From Mesorhizobium sp. L-2-11 (GTDB lineage: Bacteria > Pseudomonadota > Alphaproteobacteria > Rhizobiales > Rhizobiaceae), in assembly GCF_016756595.1 (NCBI RefSeq), contig NZ_AP023257.1, forward strand, positions 6,464,001 through 6,528,000: a stretch of 64,000 nt of DNA, read 5' to 3'. The translations under genes were made by a program, and so were the position numbers. This document shows, piece after piece, positions 11,888-21,689 of this stretch. The notes under the pieces were generated by a model, which worked only from the letters and a program-made list of their open reading frames with translations, was not told where the DNA came from and made no database searches. The number at the start of each line of letters is the position of its first letter. Position 1 is the stretch's first letter.

Positions 11888-12919
11888 TCAGATGTTTTCC
11901 GGCAGATAGATCTCAAACGGCAGAAAAGTCTGCCCAAGCGTCTCCGAAGTGCCGACCTTGATGGCCTGGGCCATCAGCGTCATCAGTTCCTGGCAAAGCA
12001 GGCGCTGGGGCGTGGCGACCGACATCGTGATCATGCCATCTGCGAGTGCAGCCCGTGACTCCGGCGTGATCTCGTTAACGATCGCGACGAGACCCCGGCT
12101 TTCGCCTTCTTCACGGAGCGCGGAGATCGCTCCCTCCATACCTCCGCCGGCCACATAGAAGCCGGTGAGTTCGGGTTCCCGTTGCATGAGATCCAGCGTG
12201 GCCTCGTAGGTGATCTGCCGTGCCTCAAGGTTCACGAGCGGATCGAGCAGCTCGAATGCCGGTGCATTCTCACGGAAATAGGAGCGAAAGCCGACCTCCC
12301 GCAGCTCCTGCCCCTGAAAACGGTGGCTGCCGACAAAAACCGCCACCTTGCCCGGCCGTCTTGCGACCTTTGAAAGCATCCACGCTGTCGTCCGCCCGAC
12401 CTTGCGGTTGTCGAGGCCGATATAACCCTCACGAACACCTTCGGCGAAATCGGAAAGCAGCGAGAAAACGGGGATGCCTTTTGCCTTGAGTTCTTGGACG
12501 GCTGCCGTGATCGCCGGATGGTCCGGCGCCACCATGGCGATCGCGTGGCAGCGCGCTCCGAATTCCTTGAGCAATGGAATAAGGTCGCATGGCATGTGCG
12601 ACGGCGCGAATTCGATGAGCGAAGTGCCATGGAAGCACTTCGCCGCGTTGACCGCCGCTTCGACCTCACGCGCGAAGCCCTGGTAGAAGTGGTGAGTCGG
12701 TTTTCTCAAGATGAAGCCAAGCCGATATTGCGGCAGGTCCGGCTGCAGGCGCTGCTTGATAAGACCTGCGGCGTGATATCCGATGGCCTGTGCCGCCGCT
12801 AAGACCCGCTGCGCAGTCTCCTTCCGCACCGGATGACGGGCATTCAGAACTCGGTCAACGGTGGCAACACTAACCCCGGCTTCCCGGGCGATATCAGCAA
12901 TTATGGGTCGCTTCGCCAT
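11888..12919 (-). CDS. fixV: LacI/GalR-family regulator, FixV-like activator of nifA2
   Basis: A 343-residue regulator with an N-terminal LacI helix-turn-helix (IADIAREAGVSVATVDRVLN, residues about 6-25) and a periplasmic-binding-protein-like sensor domain (LGFILRKPTHHFYQGF onward, to about 335). The start MAKRPIIAD at 12919 is chosen because LacI proteins begin just before the HTH; an ATG at 12943 is possible. It stands directly upstream of nifA2 on the same strand. M. loti R7A FixV is a LacI/GalR protein upstream of nifA2, proposed to respond to an inositol derivative and to switch on nifA2. The iolI-like remnant in between supports an inositol-type ligand. Confidence 0.85.
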   Translation of the reverse strand: MAKRPIIADIAREAGVSVATVDRVLNARHPVRKETAQRVLAAAQAIGYHAAGLIKQRLQPDLPQYRLGFILRKPTHHFYQGFAREVEAAVNAAKCFHGTSLIEFAPSHMPCDLIPLLKEFGARCHAIAMVAPDHPAITAAVQELKAKGIPVFSLLSDFAEGVREGYIGLDNRKVGRTTAWMLSKVARRPGKVAVFVGSHRFQGQELREVGFRSYFRENAPAFELLDPLVNLEARQITYEATLDLMQREPELTGFYVAGGGMEGAISALREEGESRGLVAIVNEITPESRAALADGMITMSVATPQRLLCQELMTLMAQAIKVGTSETLGQTFLPFEIYLPENI

Positions 12920-13237
12920 TGTTCGAGTCTGATTAAACGACATCAAGAAGAAATCCGGCAAAGGTCGATTCAGTAAAATCTGTCATTCCTGCATTGATCC
13001 TGTTCGCTACCGAATTCTGGTCGTGGCATGGTGCGAGGTAGAAGCCGAAATGTAGAGCCTGGGCGAATTGTTCAGCCGTGCCGACGGCTCCGACCCAGCT
13101 CCGCGCCCGGTTCCACGAACCGTCGCAAACTTCGGAGGCATTAAGCGCATCATCGAGGGCTTGTGTGTCGTGACCGGTGCAAGACCTTCGCAAGGCGCAG
13201 ATGATTTTGCACCCACTGCATTTCGGGATTGTTGATT
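12920..13237. other. Region upstream of fixV
   Basis: These 318 bases between the fixV start and the dctA stop should hold the fixV promoter. A minus-strand open frame of about 100 codons covers most of it, but its neighbouring frames look equally gene-like in short patches, as in a decayed gene. I recognise no family and no clear operator. Confidence 0.35.
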
Positions 13238-14671
13238 TCATCGGCCCGCGAGAGTTTGTTTGGAACCCGCGGCCCGATCGTCCGGCGTTTGGGACCAGCC
13301 AGGCGGTTCAACCGGCAGCGATGCTGCCGAGTTGCTCGGCGCGGGCGTTATCAGTGGCTGGCCGGTTGATGTCTCGGCAGGCTGGTGGCCGCAGAATGCA
13401 GCTTTCAATTGCGCCTGATCCAGTTCGGCTTCCCAGCGGGCGACGACGAGCGATGCCACCGCGTTACCGACCAAATTCGTCAGTGCCCTGCATTCCGACA
13501 TGAAGCGATCGACGCCAAGGATCAGCGCCATTCCAGCAACGGGAACTGCCGGCACTACGGAGAGCGTAGCGGCCAACGTGACGAAGCCGGCACCTGTGAC
13601 ACCTGCTGCACCCTTGGAGGAAAGCATCGCGACGAGCAGCAGCAGGACCTGATCGCCAACTGACAAATCCGTATTCGTCGCCTGCGCGATGAAAAGGGCC
13701 GCGAGGGTCATGTAGATATTGGTGCCATCCAGATTGAAGGAATATCCGGTCGGGATAACCAGGCCCACGACCGAGCGCTTGGCGCCGGCCTTTTCCATTT
13801 TCGCCATGAGAGAGGGCAGCGCAGCCTCGGAGGAGGACGTTCCGAGGACCAGCAGCAGCTCTTCCTTTATGTAGCGGATAAGAGAAAAGATCGAGAAGCC
13901 GTTGTAGCGACAGACTGCACCGAGAACCCCGAATACGAAGAGGAAGGCCGTGAGATAGAAGGTCCCGACCAGCATCGCAAGGTGGGCTACCGAACCGATG
14001 CCATATTTGCCAATCGTGAAGGCCATTGCTCCGAAAGCACCGATCGGCGCGGCTTTCATCAGGATGCCGACCAATTTGAAAACGGGTGCAGTGAGGTCCT
14101 GAAGGAAGGAAAGAACCGATTTGCCCGATTCTCCGACCATCGCCAGCGCGATGCCGAAGAGGACGGAGAAGAACAACACCTGTAGAATGTCGCCTTCCAC
14201 AAAGGCGCCGACAATCGTGGTCGGGATCATGTTCATGAGGAAGCCGGTCACGGACTGCTCATGGGCCTTTGAGGCATAGCCATTGACGGCTTGGACGTCG
14301 AGCGAGGTCAGATCGATGTTGAGGCCGGCGCCAGGCTGAATGACATTGCCGACGATGAGGCCGACGATAAGCGCGAGCGTCGAGAAGGTGAAGAAATAGA
14401 CCATCGCCTTGCCGGCAACACGGCCGACCTTCTGAAGATCGCTCATGCCGGCAATTCCAGTCGACACGGTCAGAAAGATAACGGGCGCGATGATCATCTT
14501 GACGAGCTTGATGAAGGCATCGCCGAGCGGCTTCAGGTTTTCTCCGATTTGCGGATAAAAATGGCCAACCGCGACTCCGAGCAGGATTGCGACAAGCACC
14601 TGCACGTAAGGCTTGGCAAAAAGGGTCTTGCGGGGTGCGCGCTTTACGCTTGGAGCCAGTGGGGTCAACAT
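13238..14671 (-). CDS. dctA: C4-dicarboxylate:proton/sodium symporter
   Basis: Inner-membrane carrier of the glutamate/dicarboxylate symporter family that imports malate, succinate and fumarate, the plant carbon source of bacteroids. The ATG at 14671 ([13 protein letters not shown]) follows GGGAGAG and gives 477 residues; the frame is open upstream. About eight hydrophobic segments are visible. Substrate-site motifs seen: [10 protein letters not shown] (re-entrant loop 1 region), [11 protein letters not shown] and [13 protein letters not shown], then the C-terminal [13 protein letters not shown]. The C-terminal 40 residues are Pro/Ser-rich and longer than usual. It is divergent from dctBD, with a sigma-54 promoter and two DctD sites between. 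Confidence 0.96.
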   Translation of the reverse strand: MLTPLAPSVKRAPRKTLFAKPYVQVLVAILLGVAVGHFYPQIGENLKPLGDAFIKLVKMIIAPVIFLTVSTGIAGMSDLQKVGRVAGKAMVYFFTFSTLALIVGLIVGNVIQPGAGLNIDLTSLDVQAVNGYASKAHEQSVTGFLMNMIPTTIVGAFVEGDILQVLFFSVLFGIALAMVGESGKSVLSFLQDLTAPVFKLVGILMKAAPIGAFGAMAFTIGKYGIGSVAHLAMLVGTFYLTAFLFVFGVLGAVCRYNGFSIFSLIRYIKEELLLVLGTSSSEAALPSLMAKMEKAGAKRSVVGLVIPTGYSFNLDGTNIYMTLAALFIAQATNTDLSVGDQVLLLLVAMLSSKGAAGVTGAGFVTLAATLSVVPAVPVAGMALILGVDRFMSECRALTNLVGNAVASLVVARWEAELDQAQLKAAFCGHQPAETSTGQPLITPAPSNSAASLPVEPPGWSQTPDDRAAGSKQTLAGR

Positions 14672-14767
14672 GTAAGTTTTCTCTCCCTGACCGGTTTGGG
14701 GCGGGCTGTTCCTCCCCGCGGCTTCTCCCATCGCGGCGCCCCGGTCGAACGCTGCTGCGTTGTTGAC

Positions 14768-14783
14768 TGCAATAGCCGTGCCA
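14768..14783 (-). promoter_or_regulatory. Sigma-54 promoter of dctA
   Basis: On the minus strand the sequence reads TGGCACGGCTATTGCA, a perfect -24/-12 element. It ends about 97 bases before the dctA ATG and points toward it. Two DctD-type sites lie upstream at 14847-14862 and 14879-14894. Confidence 0.9.
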
Positions 14784-14846
14784 AGCCAAGAGAGCGCGGA
14801 AATCGCCGGAGCCTCAGGTATCTTCAACAAATCGCGCAGCAAGATT

Positions 14847-14894
14847 GTGCGGTTTTCCGCACGGATCGCCTTCCCTTCTGGCGGAACCCCGCAC
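14847..14894. promoter_or_regulatory. Tandem DctD-binding sites (dctA enhancer)
   Basis: Two inverted repeats 32 bases apart, three helical turns: GTGCGG-N4-CCGCAC (14847-14862, perfect) and TGGCGG-N4-CCGCAC (14879-14894, one mismatch). They lie 64-126 bases upstream of the sigma-54 element, the usual enhancer spacing for DctD, and also just before dctB. Confidence 0.85.
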
Positions 14895-14906
14895 TATGGT
14901 TCGTCA

Positions 14907-16799
14907 ATGATCGGTTTTAAGAATACGATGGCAGAAGAAGAAGACATGGGTAATGGCGCCTTCCAGCGCGCCCCATTGGTCTTCCCTGGTAGATCCGGCG
15001 GTCGATCTCTCTGGCTTGTGGTTTTGCTTGCAATTCTTGGTGCGGCGCTCTGTTTCGTCGTCTTTGCAACGGGACGCATCGCCGGCACCAGAGCAGAGTA
15101 TGCCCTACGCGACCGTGCTCTTGCCGCGTTCCCGCTTGCAGCCGACAGTTTGAAAGGAGAGATCGAGAAGCAGCGAATGATTCCGCTGGTTCTGGCACGC
15201 GACGGTGCCGTTCAGGAGATGCTTCGCAGTCCGAGCACTGCCAACGAAGCCGCGCTTGATGAGAAGCTTCGCGCCATCGCGCGCGACGCCGGCTCTTCTA
15301 TACTCTACATCATTAATCCTGAGGGCGTAGCGGTCGCTGCGAGCAACGCCGGCGAGCCGACCAGTTTCGTCGGCAGCGATTACCGCTTTCGCCACTACTT
15401 CACCGAGGCGATGGCGGATGGCGCGGCTATGCAATATGCGCTCGGCACGGTTAGCGCGCGCCCTGGTCTCTATCTGTCGAGCCGGGTCGATGGGCCGGAG
15501 GGGCCGCTCGGTGTGGTTGTGGTGAAGGTGGAGCTCGACCGCGTCGAGTCGCGTTGGCTGGAGAGCGGCTTCGTGGTCTTCACGACCGATGAGCGAGGCG
15601 TGGTTCTTGCCACGAGCGTGCCCCAATGGCGTTTTGGCGCTCTCTCACCGCTTTCCGCAAAGGAGAAGCAAACCGCTCGCGATCGTCTGCAGCTACCGGG
15701 CGTGACTTTCGAGCCGGTGCCGCTTTCCCGCCGCGGCGACAACCTGGTCACCGCAACTCCTGAGAGTCGATCAGCCGGTTTCGTTGCGGTTTCGCAGGAT
15801 CTCGGCAAAGCAGTTCCGGGCTGGCGCATGTCGTTGCTCATCCCCGCCGACACCGAGATCTCCTCGGCGGTCATGACAGCCCGCGTGACAACGCTGCTTG
15901 CCCTCGTTCTCGTTGGATTCGTCATTTTCATCATTGTTCGACGGCGGCGGGCGGCCCGGCAGCGGCAAGAAGTGCTTGTGTTGCTGAATGCGGAACTGGA
16001 GCATCGCGTCGAACTGCGCACGGCGGAGCTCCAAAGCTCGAACGCAGCGCTCGCCGGTGAGATCGCCGAGCGAGAGAACGCTGAAGCAAGAGTGCGTCGC
16101 CTGCGCGACGAACTCGCCCAGGCGAACCGCTTGTCAATCCTGGGACAGATAACGGCCGGGGTCGCCCACGAGATCAACCAGCCGGTCGCCGCAATCCGCA
16201 CCTATGCTGAAAATGCCGCGCGTCTTCTAGGGATCGGCCGGTCGCAAGAAACCGCCGAGAATCTGACCTCGATCGTCGCCATGACCGGCAGGATCGGCAC
16301 GATCACTGAAACGCTAAGGTCCTTTTCCCGCCGCGCCAGCGGATCGATAGGACCGATACTGGCGGACGACGCGATCGACGGCGCTCTGTCGCTTCTTTCA
16401 GGCCGAATTCGCGATTCCGGGGTGACGATTGAACGGAAGCGGATCGATCCGTCTCCAATTGTCATGGCAAGCCGCATGCGACTGGAGCAGATACTCGTCA
16501 ACCTTCTCCAGAACGCGCTTGACGCTCTGAAGGATCAACCGGAGCCCCGCGTCGAGATAGCGCTCGCCGAAAACGGGGAAATGGTCGCTATTTCCCTTCG
16601 GGACAACGGCCCCGGCCTTGCCCCCGACATTCGCAGGAGCCTCTTCATGCCGTTCGTTACCAACAAGGAAAAGGGTCTCGGTCTTGGCCTGGTCATTTCG
16701 CAAGAGATCGCACGTGAGCTCGGCGGCTCGTTGCGGCATGATGATGCCGGCCACGGGAGAGGGACTTCCTTCACGGTCGAGCTGAGGCGAGCGGCATGA
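14907..16799 (+). CDS. dctB: C4-dicarboxylate sensor histidine kinase
   Basis: Membrane sensor of the DctB/DctD pair that controls dctA. Order: a first membrane segment ([20 protein letters not shown]), a periplasmic double-PAS/dCache region, a second membrane segment near residue 335-350, a coiled coil ([19 protein letters not shown]), the phosphorylated histidine in [14 protein letters not shown], and the kinase ATP site with [16 protein letters not shown] and GLGLGLVIS. Candidate ATGs are at 14907, 14928 and 14946; 14907 gives 630 residues. It overlaps dctD by 4 bases. Confidence 0.94.
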   Translation: MIGFKNTMAEEEDMGNGAFQRAPLVFPGRSGGRSLWLVVLLAILGAALCFVVFATGRIAGTRAEYALRDRALAAFPLAADSLKGEIEKQRMIPLVLARDGAVQEMLRSPSTANEAALDEKLRAIARDAGSSILYIINPEGVAVAASNAGEPTSFVGSDYRFRHYFTEAMADGAAMQYALGTVSARPGLYLSSRVDGPEGPLGVVVVKVELDRVESRWLESGFVVFTTDERGVVLATSVPQWRFGALSPLSAKEKQTARDRLQLPGVTFEPVPLSRRGDNLVTATPESRSAGFVAVSQDLGKAVPGWRMSLLIPADTEISSAVMTARVTTLLALVLVGFVIFIIVRRRRAARQRQEVLVLLNAELEHRVELRTAELQSSNAALAGEIAERENAEARVRRLRDELAQANRLSILGQITAGVAHEINQPVAAIRTYAENAARLLGIGRSQETAENLTSIVAMTGRIGTITETLRSFSRRASGSIGPILADDAIDGALSLLSGRIRDSGVTIERKRIDPSPIVMASRMRLEQILVNLLQNALDALKDQPEPRVEIALAENGEMVAISLRDNGPGLAPDIRRSLFMPFVTNKEKGLGLGLVISQEIARELGGSLRHDDAGHGRGTSFTVELRRAA

Positions 16800-18163
16800 G
16801 TGCTGAATCAGGACCGGTCATTTTTATCGACGATGACGAGGATGTGCTTCGCGCAGCCACGCAGATGCTGAAGCTTGCCTCGTTCTCACCGAGCGTGTTC
16901 GGTTCGGCTGAGGCCGCACTCGCCAGAATCGACGGGAACTTCGATGGCCCTGTCGTGAGTGACATCCGTATGCCCGGGCTGAACGGACTTCAGCTCTTCG
17001 AGCGAGTGAAGGCGATCGACCCGGAAATTCCGGTTGTCCTGATCACCGGGCATGCCGACGTCGAGCTGGCCGTTGCCGCCATCAAGGATGGCGCCTACGA
17101 TTTCATCTCGAAGCCATATGCGAACGACCGGCTTCTCGTGACGCTGCATCGCGCTTCGGAAAAACGGCGCCTGGTCCTGGAAAACAGACGTCTTAGGGAT
17201 GCGGTTGTCCGATCTGCGGGCGATATCCCGCTGATCGGGGAGGCACCGACCATGATTCGATTGCGCGAAACTCTCCGCCAGATCGCCGATACCGATGTGG
17301 ATGTCCTTGTGGAAGGCGAGACGGGCACGGGCAAGGAGGTGGTCGCGGATCTGCTTCACCGCTGGAGCAGACGACGCACGAAGCCCTTCGTTGCCCTGAA
17401 TTGTGGAGCGCTGCCCGAAAGCGTCATCGATAGCGAACTTTTCGGGCACGAGGCAGGCGCCTTTACTGGCGCGCAGAGGCGCAGGACCGGTCGCATCGAG
17501 CATTCGAACGGAGGGACGCTCTTCCTCGACGAAATCGAGTCGATGCCGCCAGCACTCCAGGTGAAGCTTCTGAGGGTGCTTGAGACCCGGCAGATCACGC
17601 CGCTTGGCACGAACGAAACCCGCAGCATCGACCTTCGTGTCGTGTCGGCTACCAAGGCCGATCTCGGCGATCCGGCCGCCCGCGGAGATTTCCGGGAAGA
17701 CCTTTATTTCCGGCTGAATGTGGTGACGCTCCGCATCCCGCCGCTTCGCGAAAGGCGCGAAGACATCCCGATGCTCTTTGGGCATTTCCTGGAACGCGCC
17801 TCCAAACGCTTCAGCAGGCCAGTTCCGGACATCAGCGCTGGCGTGCGCGATCGCCTCGTGAGCCACAATTGGCCCGGCAATGTCCGTGAACTCGTGCATT
17901 TCGCCGATCGCGTTGCATTGGGACTTGAAAGGCTAGGCACGCCCATTGCATCAGGTCGAAAGGAACAAGCGGTATCAAGCCTCCACTTGTCCGAGAAGGT
18001 CAGCCTTTATGAGGCGACTGTCATCCGCGATGCCTTGCAGGAATGCGGCGGCGACGTGAGGCGAACGATCGAAGTCCTGGGAGTTCCCCGCAAGACCTTC
18101 TACGACAAGCTGAAACGACATGGGATAGACACGGCCGATTATCGAAAAACCGCCATTGGCTGA
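16796..18163 (+). CDS. dctD: C4-dicarboxylate response regulator, sigma-54 activator
   Basis: A 455-residue NtrC-type activator of dctA. Order: receiver domain (acidic pocket IDDDED, phospho-aspartate in VVSDIRMPG near residue 56, lysine in FISKPY), AAA+ domain with GETGTGKE, the sigma-54 loop GAFTGA and [12 protein letters not shown], and a C-terminal Fis-type helix-turn-helix ([19 protein letters not shown]). Its likely DNA sites are the two inverted repeats before dctA. The start ATG overlaps the dctB stop. Confidence 0.95.
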   Translation: MSAESGPVIFIDDDEDVLRAATQMLKLASFSPSVFGSAEAALARIDGNFDGPVVSDIRMPGLNGLQLFERVKAIDPEIPVVLITGHADVELAVAAIKDGAYDFISKPYANDRLLVTLHRASEKRRLVLENRRLRDAVVRSAGDIPLIGEAPTMIRLRETLRQIADTDVDVLVEGETGTGKEVVADLLHRWSRRRTKPFVALNCGALPESVIDSELFGHEAGAFTGAQRRRTGRIEHSNGGTLFLDEIESMPPALQVKLLRVLETRQITPLGTNETRSIDLRVVSATKADLGDPAARGDFREDLYFRLNVVTLRIPPLRERREDIPMLFGHFLERASKRFSRPVPDISAGVRDRLVSHNWPGNVRELVHFADRVALGLERLGTPIASGRKEQAVSSLHLSEKVSLYEATVIRDALQECGGDVRRTIEVLGVPRKTFYDKLKRHGIDTADYRKTAIG

Positions 18164-18224
18164 AGCCTTCTTGCTTGCATGTCGCGGAAAAGAAATTTCG
18201 CCATTCTCGTCCGACTCAAAGGAT

Positions 18225-18760
18225 GCACTATGGGCTAGGTGAAGCGAGCCTGAGGTCGCTTTCGGAGCGCTATGGCATCAACCCCAAGACGGTCGCGAAG
18301 TGGAGAAGCGGAATTCGACCGCGATCTGTCCACCGGCTCCAGGGAGTCGACAGTTCTGTCTGTCGAGGAAAACCGTTGTTGTGGCCTTCCGCCGCAACAA
18401 GGCTGCTGCCGCTCGACGATTGCCTCTACGCGTTGCAGCCGACGTCACGCATCTGACGCGCTCCCACCGCTGCCTGCAGGCAAGCATCGGCCGATTGCCA
18501 GATGTCGACGGCGACAGGCCGGCGAGAAGAGTCAAGAGAATGAACCGGACCATCAAGACGCAACCGTCAAGCGCTTCCACTACGACGATCGCGACCAACT
18601 GCGTCGGCATCTTGCCGACTTCGTCGCGGCCTACAATTTCGGCCGCAAGCTGAAGACCCTCAAGGGCCTCACGCCCTGCGAGTTCATCTGGAAGGCATGG
18701 GCTTCCCAGCCCGAGCGTTCACTTTCAATCCGCTCCAGCAAATGCCGGGACTAAACATTT
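18225..18760 (+). pseudogene. Internally deleted IS481-family transposase remnant (copy A)
   Basis: The N-terminal helix-turn-helix part (SLRSLSERYGINPKTVAKW) is followed, through frameshifts, by VVVAFRRNK, LPLDDCLYAL and LPDVDGDRPARR, then jumps directly to RMNRTIK and the transposase C-terminal RRHLADFVAAYNFGRKLKTL. The central catalytic DDE part is missing and several frameshifts are present. A second remnant of the same element lies at about 20840-21185 on the other strand. Confidence 0.75.
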
Positions 18761-19276
18761 AGCAAATGGCGGATGAGGTGCACGATGCAAGTTAGCACGT
18801 CGCCTGGGGAAAGGTGCGCCGATCGCCTCCCTCTTGGCCAACCAGTTCGAGCTTGCCGTCTTACCAGGCCCCCGCCAATCTCGTTGCGTTGTTGTTTAGC
18901 GTTGCAACAGATCCTTCAAAGAAATTCATGGAATCGTTGCGAGCGCAAATCGCTGTCAATGGTACGCTCATCACAACTTTCGAGATCAGTGGCGGCAGAA
19001 ATCTGGTGTCGTTTTATGTTCCGCCGCCAAACAGCATTTGCGAAGAGCGCGAAATGACAAAGCCAGCAGGACGAGGGTACCAGCCATGCGCACATCGATT
19101 ACACCCAAGTCGCCCGCGATACGATACTCGATATTGGCTACGACGATGCCATCGGCTTTGATGGTCGAAATTGCGCCGTCGTTCTGGCTCTCACCGGGCA
19201 GTCGCCCGACACCAGCCAGGGCGTTGATGAAGGACGATGGCAGGATCTCGAGCAAGGGCGGGATCAGGGCTCATGT
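18761..19276. other. Decayed region with no assignable gene
   Basis: Open frames exist on both strands, for example 18986-19255 minus ([19 protein letters not shown]...) with a protein-like composition, but I do not recognise them. The flanks are an IS481 remnant and a metK fragment, so this is probably a scar of several insertions and deletions. Confidence 0.35.
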
Positions 19277-19459
19277 TTGGATTCGCATGTTTTCGATCTC
19301 CGACCGAAAGGCATCATCAAGATGCTTGATCTCGTACGCCCGATATACCGCAACACGGCGACATACGGACACTTCGGCCGTGAAGAGCCTGAGTTCACCT
19401 GGGAGAAGACGGACAGAGCCGACGACTTGCCGCGTGGGGCAGGACCGGCAGCTGCGTGA
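19277..19459 (+). pseudogene. C-terminal fragment of S-adenosylmethionine synthetase (metK)
   Basis: The translation reads [20 protein letters not shown], then [19 protein letters not shown] and KTDRADDL. This is the conserved C-terminal end of MetK (family pattern F-RP-GI-ML-L-RPIY, YGHFGRE-P-F-WE-TD-A). The rest of the roughly 390-residue enzyme, including the ATP site, is absent, so the fragment is not functional alone. Confidence 0.75.
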
Positions 19460-19552
19460 GCGCCGCTGGATCAAGCGCATGCGGCAACCCTTTTCAACTC
19501 GCTAGGCCCGCGCCCGCCGCGGCAGGCGCTTCGACATCATGCTGACGGCTGT

Positions 19553-20758
19553 GTGATCGACACGGGCGGTTACCGGAAAGGCGACAAAAAAGTGCGTTAC
19601 GACATCGTTATCATCGGAGGAGCCATCGTCGGCTCTTCGATCGCCTACTATCTGCGCGAGGAAGGGTTTTCCGGCTCGATCGCGCTGATCGAGCGCGATC
19701 CGCAGTTCGCGCACGCGGCAACGACGTTGTCCTGCGCCTCCATTCGCCAGCAATTCTCGATCCCGCAGAACATCCGCCTGTCGCAGTTCACCATGAAACT
19801 GTTCCGGCGGCTGAAGGAAGAATTCGGCACGGATGCCGATATCGGGTTCCGCGAGAGCGGCTATCTGATCCTCGCCGGAGAAGCCGGGCTACCGATCCTC
19901 AAGGCCAATCACGAGGCGCAGATCGCCGAGGGCGCCGACATCGTGCTCGAGGATGCCGAGCAGTTGACGCAGCGCTTCGCCTGGCTGTCGACCGAAGGCA
20001 TTTCTGCCGGCGCCTATGGTCGGACCGGCGAAGGCTGGTTCGACGCGCATGCGATGCTGACGCTGTTCCGCAAGGCGCTGCGCGGCAAGAACGTGGACTT
20101 TATGACCGCCTCGGTCATCGGCATCGAGCGGCAGGGCCACCGTGTCACCGGCGTCAGGCTCGACAATGGCGAGACGATCGAAGCCGGCACCGTCCTCAAT
20201 GCCGCCGGGCCGAATGCCGGCAAGGTCGCCGCTCTCGCCGGGCTGGCGCTGCCGGTCGAGCCGCGCAAGCGCAATGTCTTCGTCTTCGAGGCGCGCGAAA
20301 AATATGCCGACATGCCGCTGCTGGTCGATCCCTCCGGCATCTATGTCAGGCCGGAAGGCCCGGTCTATCTCACCGGCGGCGCCGAGCCGGAAGAGGGCGA
20401 CGGCCCGGCCGATCCCCAGGATTTCGAGGTCGACTGGCCGCTGTTCGAAGAGGTGATTTGGCCGGTGCTGGCGACCCGCATTCCAGCCTTCGAGGCCATC
20501 AAGCCTACCCGCGCCTGGGCCGGGCACTACGATTACAACACGCTCGACCAGAACGCGGTGATCGGGCCGCACCCCAAGGTGAAAAATTTCCTCTTCGCCA
20601 ACGGATTTTCAGGCCACGGTCTGCAGCAGGCCCCGGCGGTCGGCAAGGCGCTGGCCGAGCTTCTCGTGCATGGCGGCTACCGCACGGTCGATTGCTCCGC
20701 GTTTGGGTACATCCGTGTCGCCGAAGGGCGGGCGTTTAGGGAATTGAATGTGATCTAG
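19553..20758 (+). CDS. FAD-dependent oxidoreductase of the D-amino-acid oxidase (DadA/sarcosine oxidase) family
   Basis: A 401-residue flavoprotein with an N-terminal dinucleotide fold (YDIVIIGGAIVGSSIAYYL, about 16-34), ESGYLILA, the second FAD segment (VLNAAGPNAGKVAAL, about 219) and the C-terminal ANGFSGHGLQQAPAVGKALAEL. It probably oxidises the C-N bond of an amino acid or N-methyl compound; the substrate cannot be told. The start may be later, at the GTG before RYDIVIIGG. It is intact, alone, and bracketed by two inverted IS481 remnants, which suggests arrival as a mobile passenger. Confidence 0.8.
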   Translation: MIDTGGYRKGDKKVRYDIVIIGGAIVGSSIAYYLREEGFSGSIALIERDPQFAHAATTLSCASIRQQFSIPQNIRLSQFTMKLFRRLKEEFGTDADIGFRESGYLILAGEAGLPILKANHEAQIAEGADIVLEDAEQLTQRFAWLSTEGISAGAYGRTGEGWFDAHAMLTLFRKALRGKNVDFMTASVIGIERQGHRVTGVRLDNGETIEAGTVLNAAGPNAGKVAALAGLALPVEPRKRNVFVFEAREKYADMPLLVDPSGIYVRPEGPVYLTGGAEPEEGDGPADPQDFEVDWPLFEEVIWPVLATRIPAFEAIKPTRAWAGHYDYNTLDQNAVIGPHPKVKNFLFANGFSGHGLQQAPAVGKALAELLVHGGYRTVDCSAFGYIRVAEGRAFRELNVI

Positions 20759-20839
20759 CAACAACGGCGCCGCGACGGTCTCCTTTGGTGCCGGCGGGAC
20801 AGAGGGGCGCGAAGGTTCGCGACAGGCGGTGCCGCGGTA

Positions 20840-21185
20840 CAAAGGCCTTGATGTTTAGCTTGCCCTGTTCGGTTGGGATCTCCGCAATATCAATGTGGAA
20901 GAAGCCGATGCTTGCGCTGCAGACATCGGTGCAATGAAGAGCGCGTCAGATGCGGGATCGTCGGCTGCAAGGCCGTAGAGGCAATCGTCCAGCGGCAGCA
21001 GTGTGTTGCGGCGGAAGGCCACAACAACGGTCCTCTTCTACGGCAGACAGCACCTTCGATCTCGGCTCCCTGGGGCCGGTGGGCAGATCGGCGGTCGAAC
21101 TCCGCTCCTCCACTTCGCGACCGTCTTGGGGTTGATGGCATAGCGCTTCGAAAGCGAGCTCAGGCTCGCTTACAGCTCGACCCAT
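20840..21185 (-). pseudogene. IS481-family transposase remnant (copy B), inverted relative to copy A
   Basis: On the minus strand the sequence encodes the same N-terminal stretch as copy A (SLSSLSKRYAINPKTVAKWRS), then through frameshifts VVVAFRRNTLLPLDDCLYGL and FFHIDIAEIP. The catalytic C-terminal half is missing. Nucleotide identity to 18230-18500 is high over about 250 bases. Confidence 0.7.
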
Positions 21186-21376
21186 CGCCTCTTTCTTTGT
21201 GGCGCTCCCATGCAGAACCTGGCCCAGTCGAAGCTTCGTGGCCGCGGCCCGCGCTCATGGCCGGCTTACTTAGGTCGATGCTGCGTGCTGTCACCGTGAG
21301 GTTCCGCTGGGGTTAGCGGTGCGTCGAGCACAGCGAGCGGGTTCACAACCAACGCTCTGGAACCCATGTCGCTAGC

Positions 21377-21425
21377 CATCCATGGCGTGGATGCGTTTCA
21401 TCGAAACAGACGATTTTACCGATGT
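21377..21425 (+). promoter_or_regulatory. nod box (NodD-dependent promoter) for nodZ-noeL-nolK
   Basis: The element begins CATCCAT, continues with GTGGATG, then ATCGAAACA and ends CGATTTTACCGATG. This matches the nod box consensus in order and spacing, with the ATC-GAAACA and GATTTTACC-AT halves nearly perfect. It points toward nodZ, 265 bases downstream. Flavonoid-activated NodD control of the fucosylation genes is inferred from it. Confidence 0.85.
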
Positions 21426-21482
21426 TACGGCACGATGCATAGAAAGAATTCAAGAATGTAGCAGCCTTAAGGAAAGTGGTTG

Positions 21483-21689
21483 ATGTTTGCGTTGGCTCCG
21501 AAGAGCATTTTCTGGTCTGCGCGGAAGACCAGCCCAGGCGCGCGTCCATCGCGGCCAGGCACTTCCGCGACAGACGCAAGCTACATCGCATTGGCACAGC
21601 ACGACAATCTTCCCCGAATTGCGCAGGCGCTTGCCTCAAACGCAGCAGCAAAGCTGAGGCTTGTGGTGTTCTGGAGAGAGGCAATTTAG
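21483..21689 (+). CDS. Small open reading frame between nod box and nodZ
   Basis: A 68-codon frame with a good ribosome site (AAGGAAAG before the ATG). Its TAG stop is immediately followed by the nodZ ATG in the same frame. The product (MFALAPKSIFWSARKT...) has no recognised domain. It could be a leader that couples to nodZ translation or only a chance frame. The adjacent stop excludes it as the N terminus of NodZ unless there is readthrough. Confidence 0.35.
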   Translation: MFALAPKSIFWSARKTSPGARPSRPGTSATDASYIALAQHDNLPRIAQALASNAAAKLRLVVFWREAI

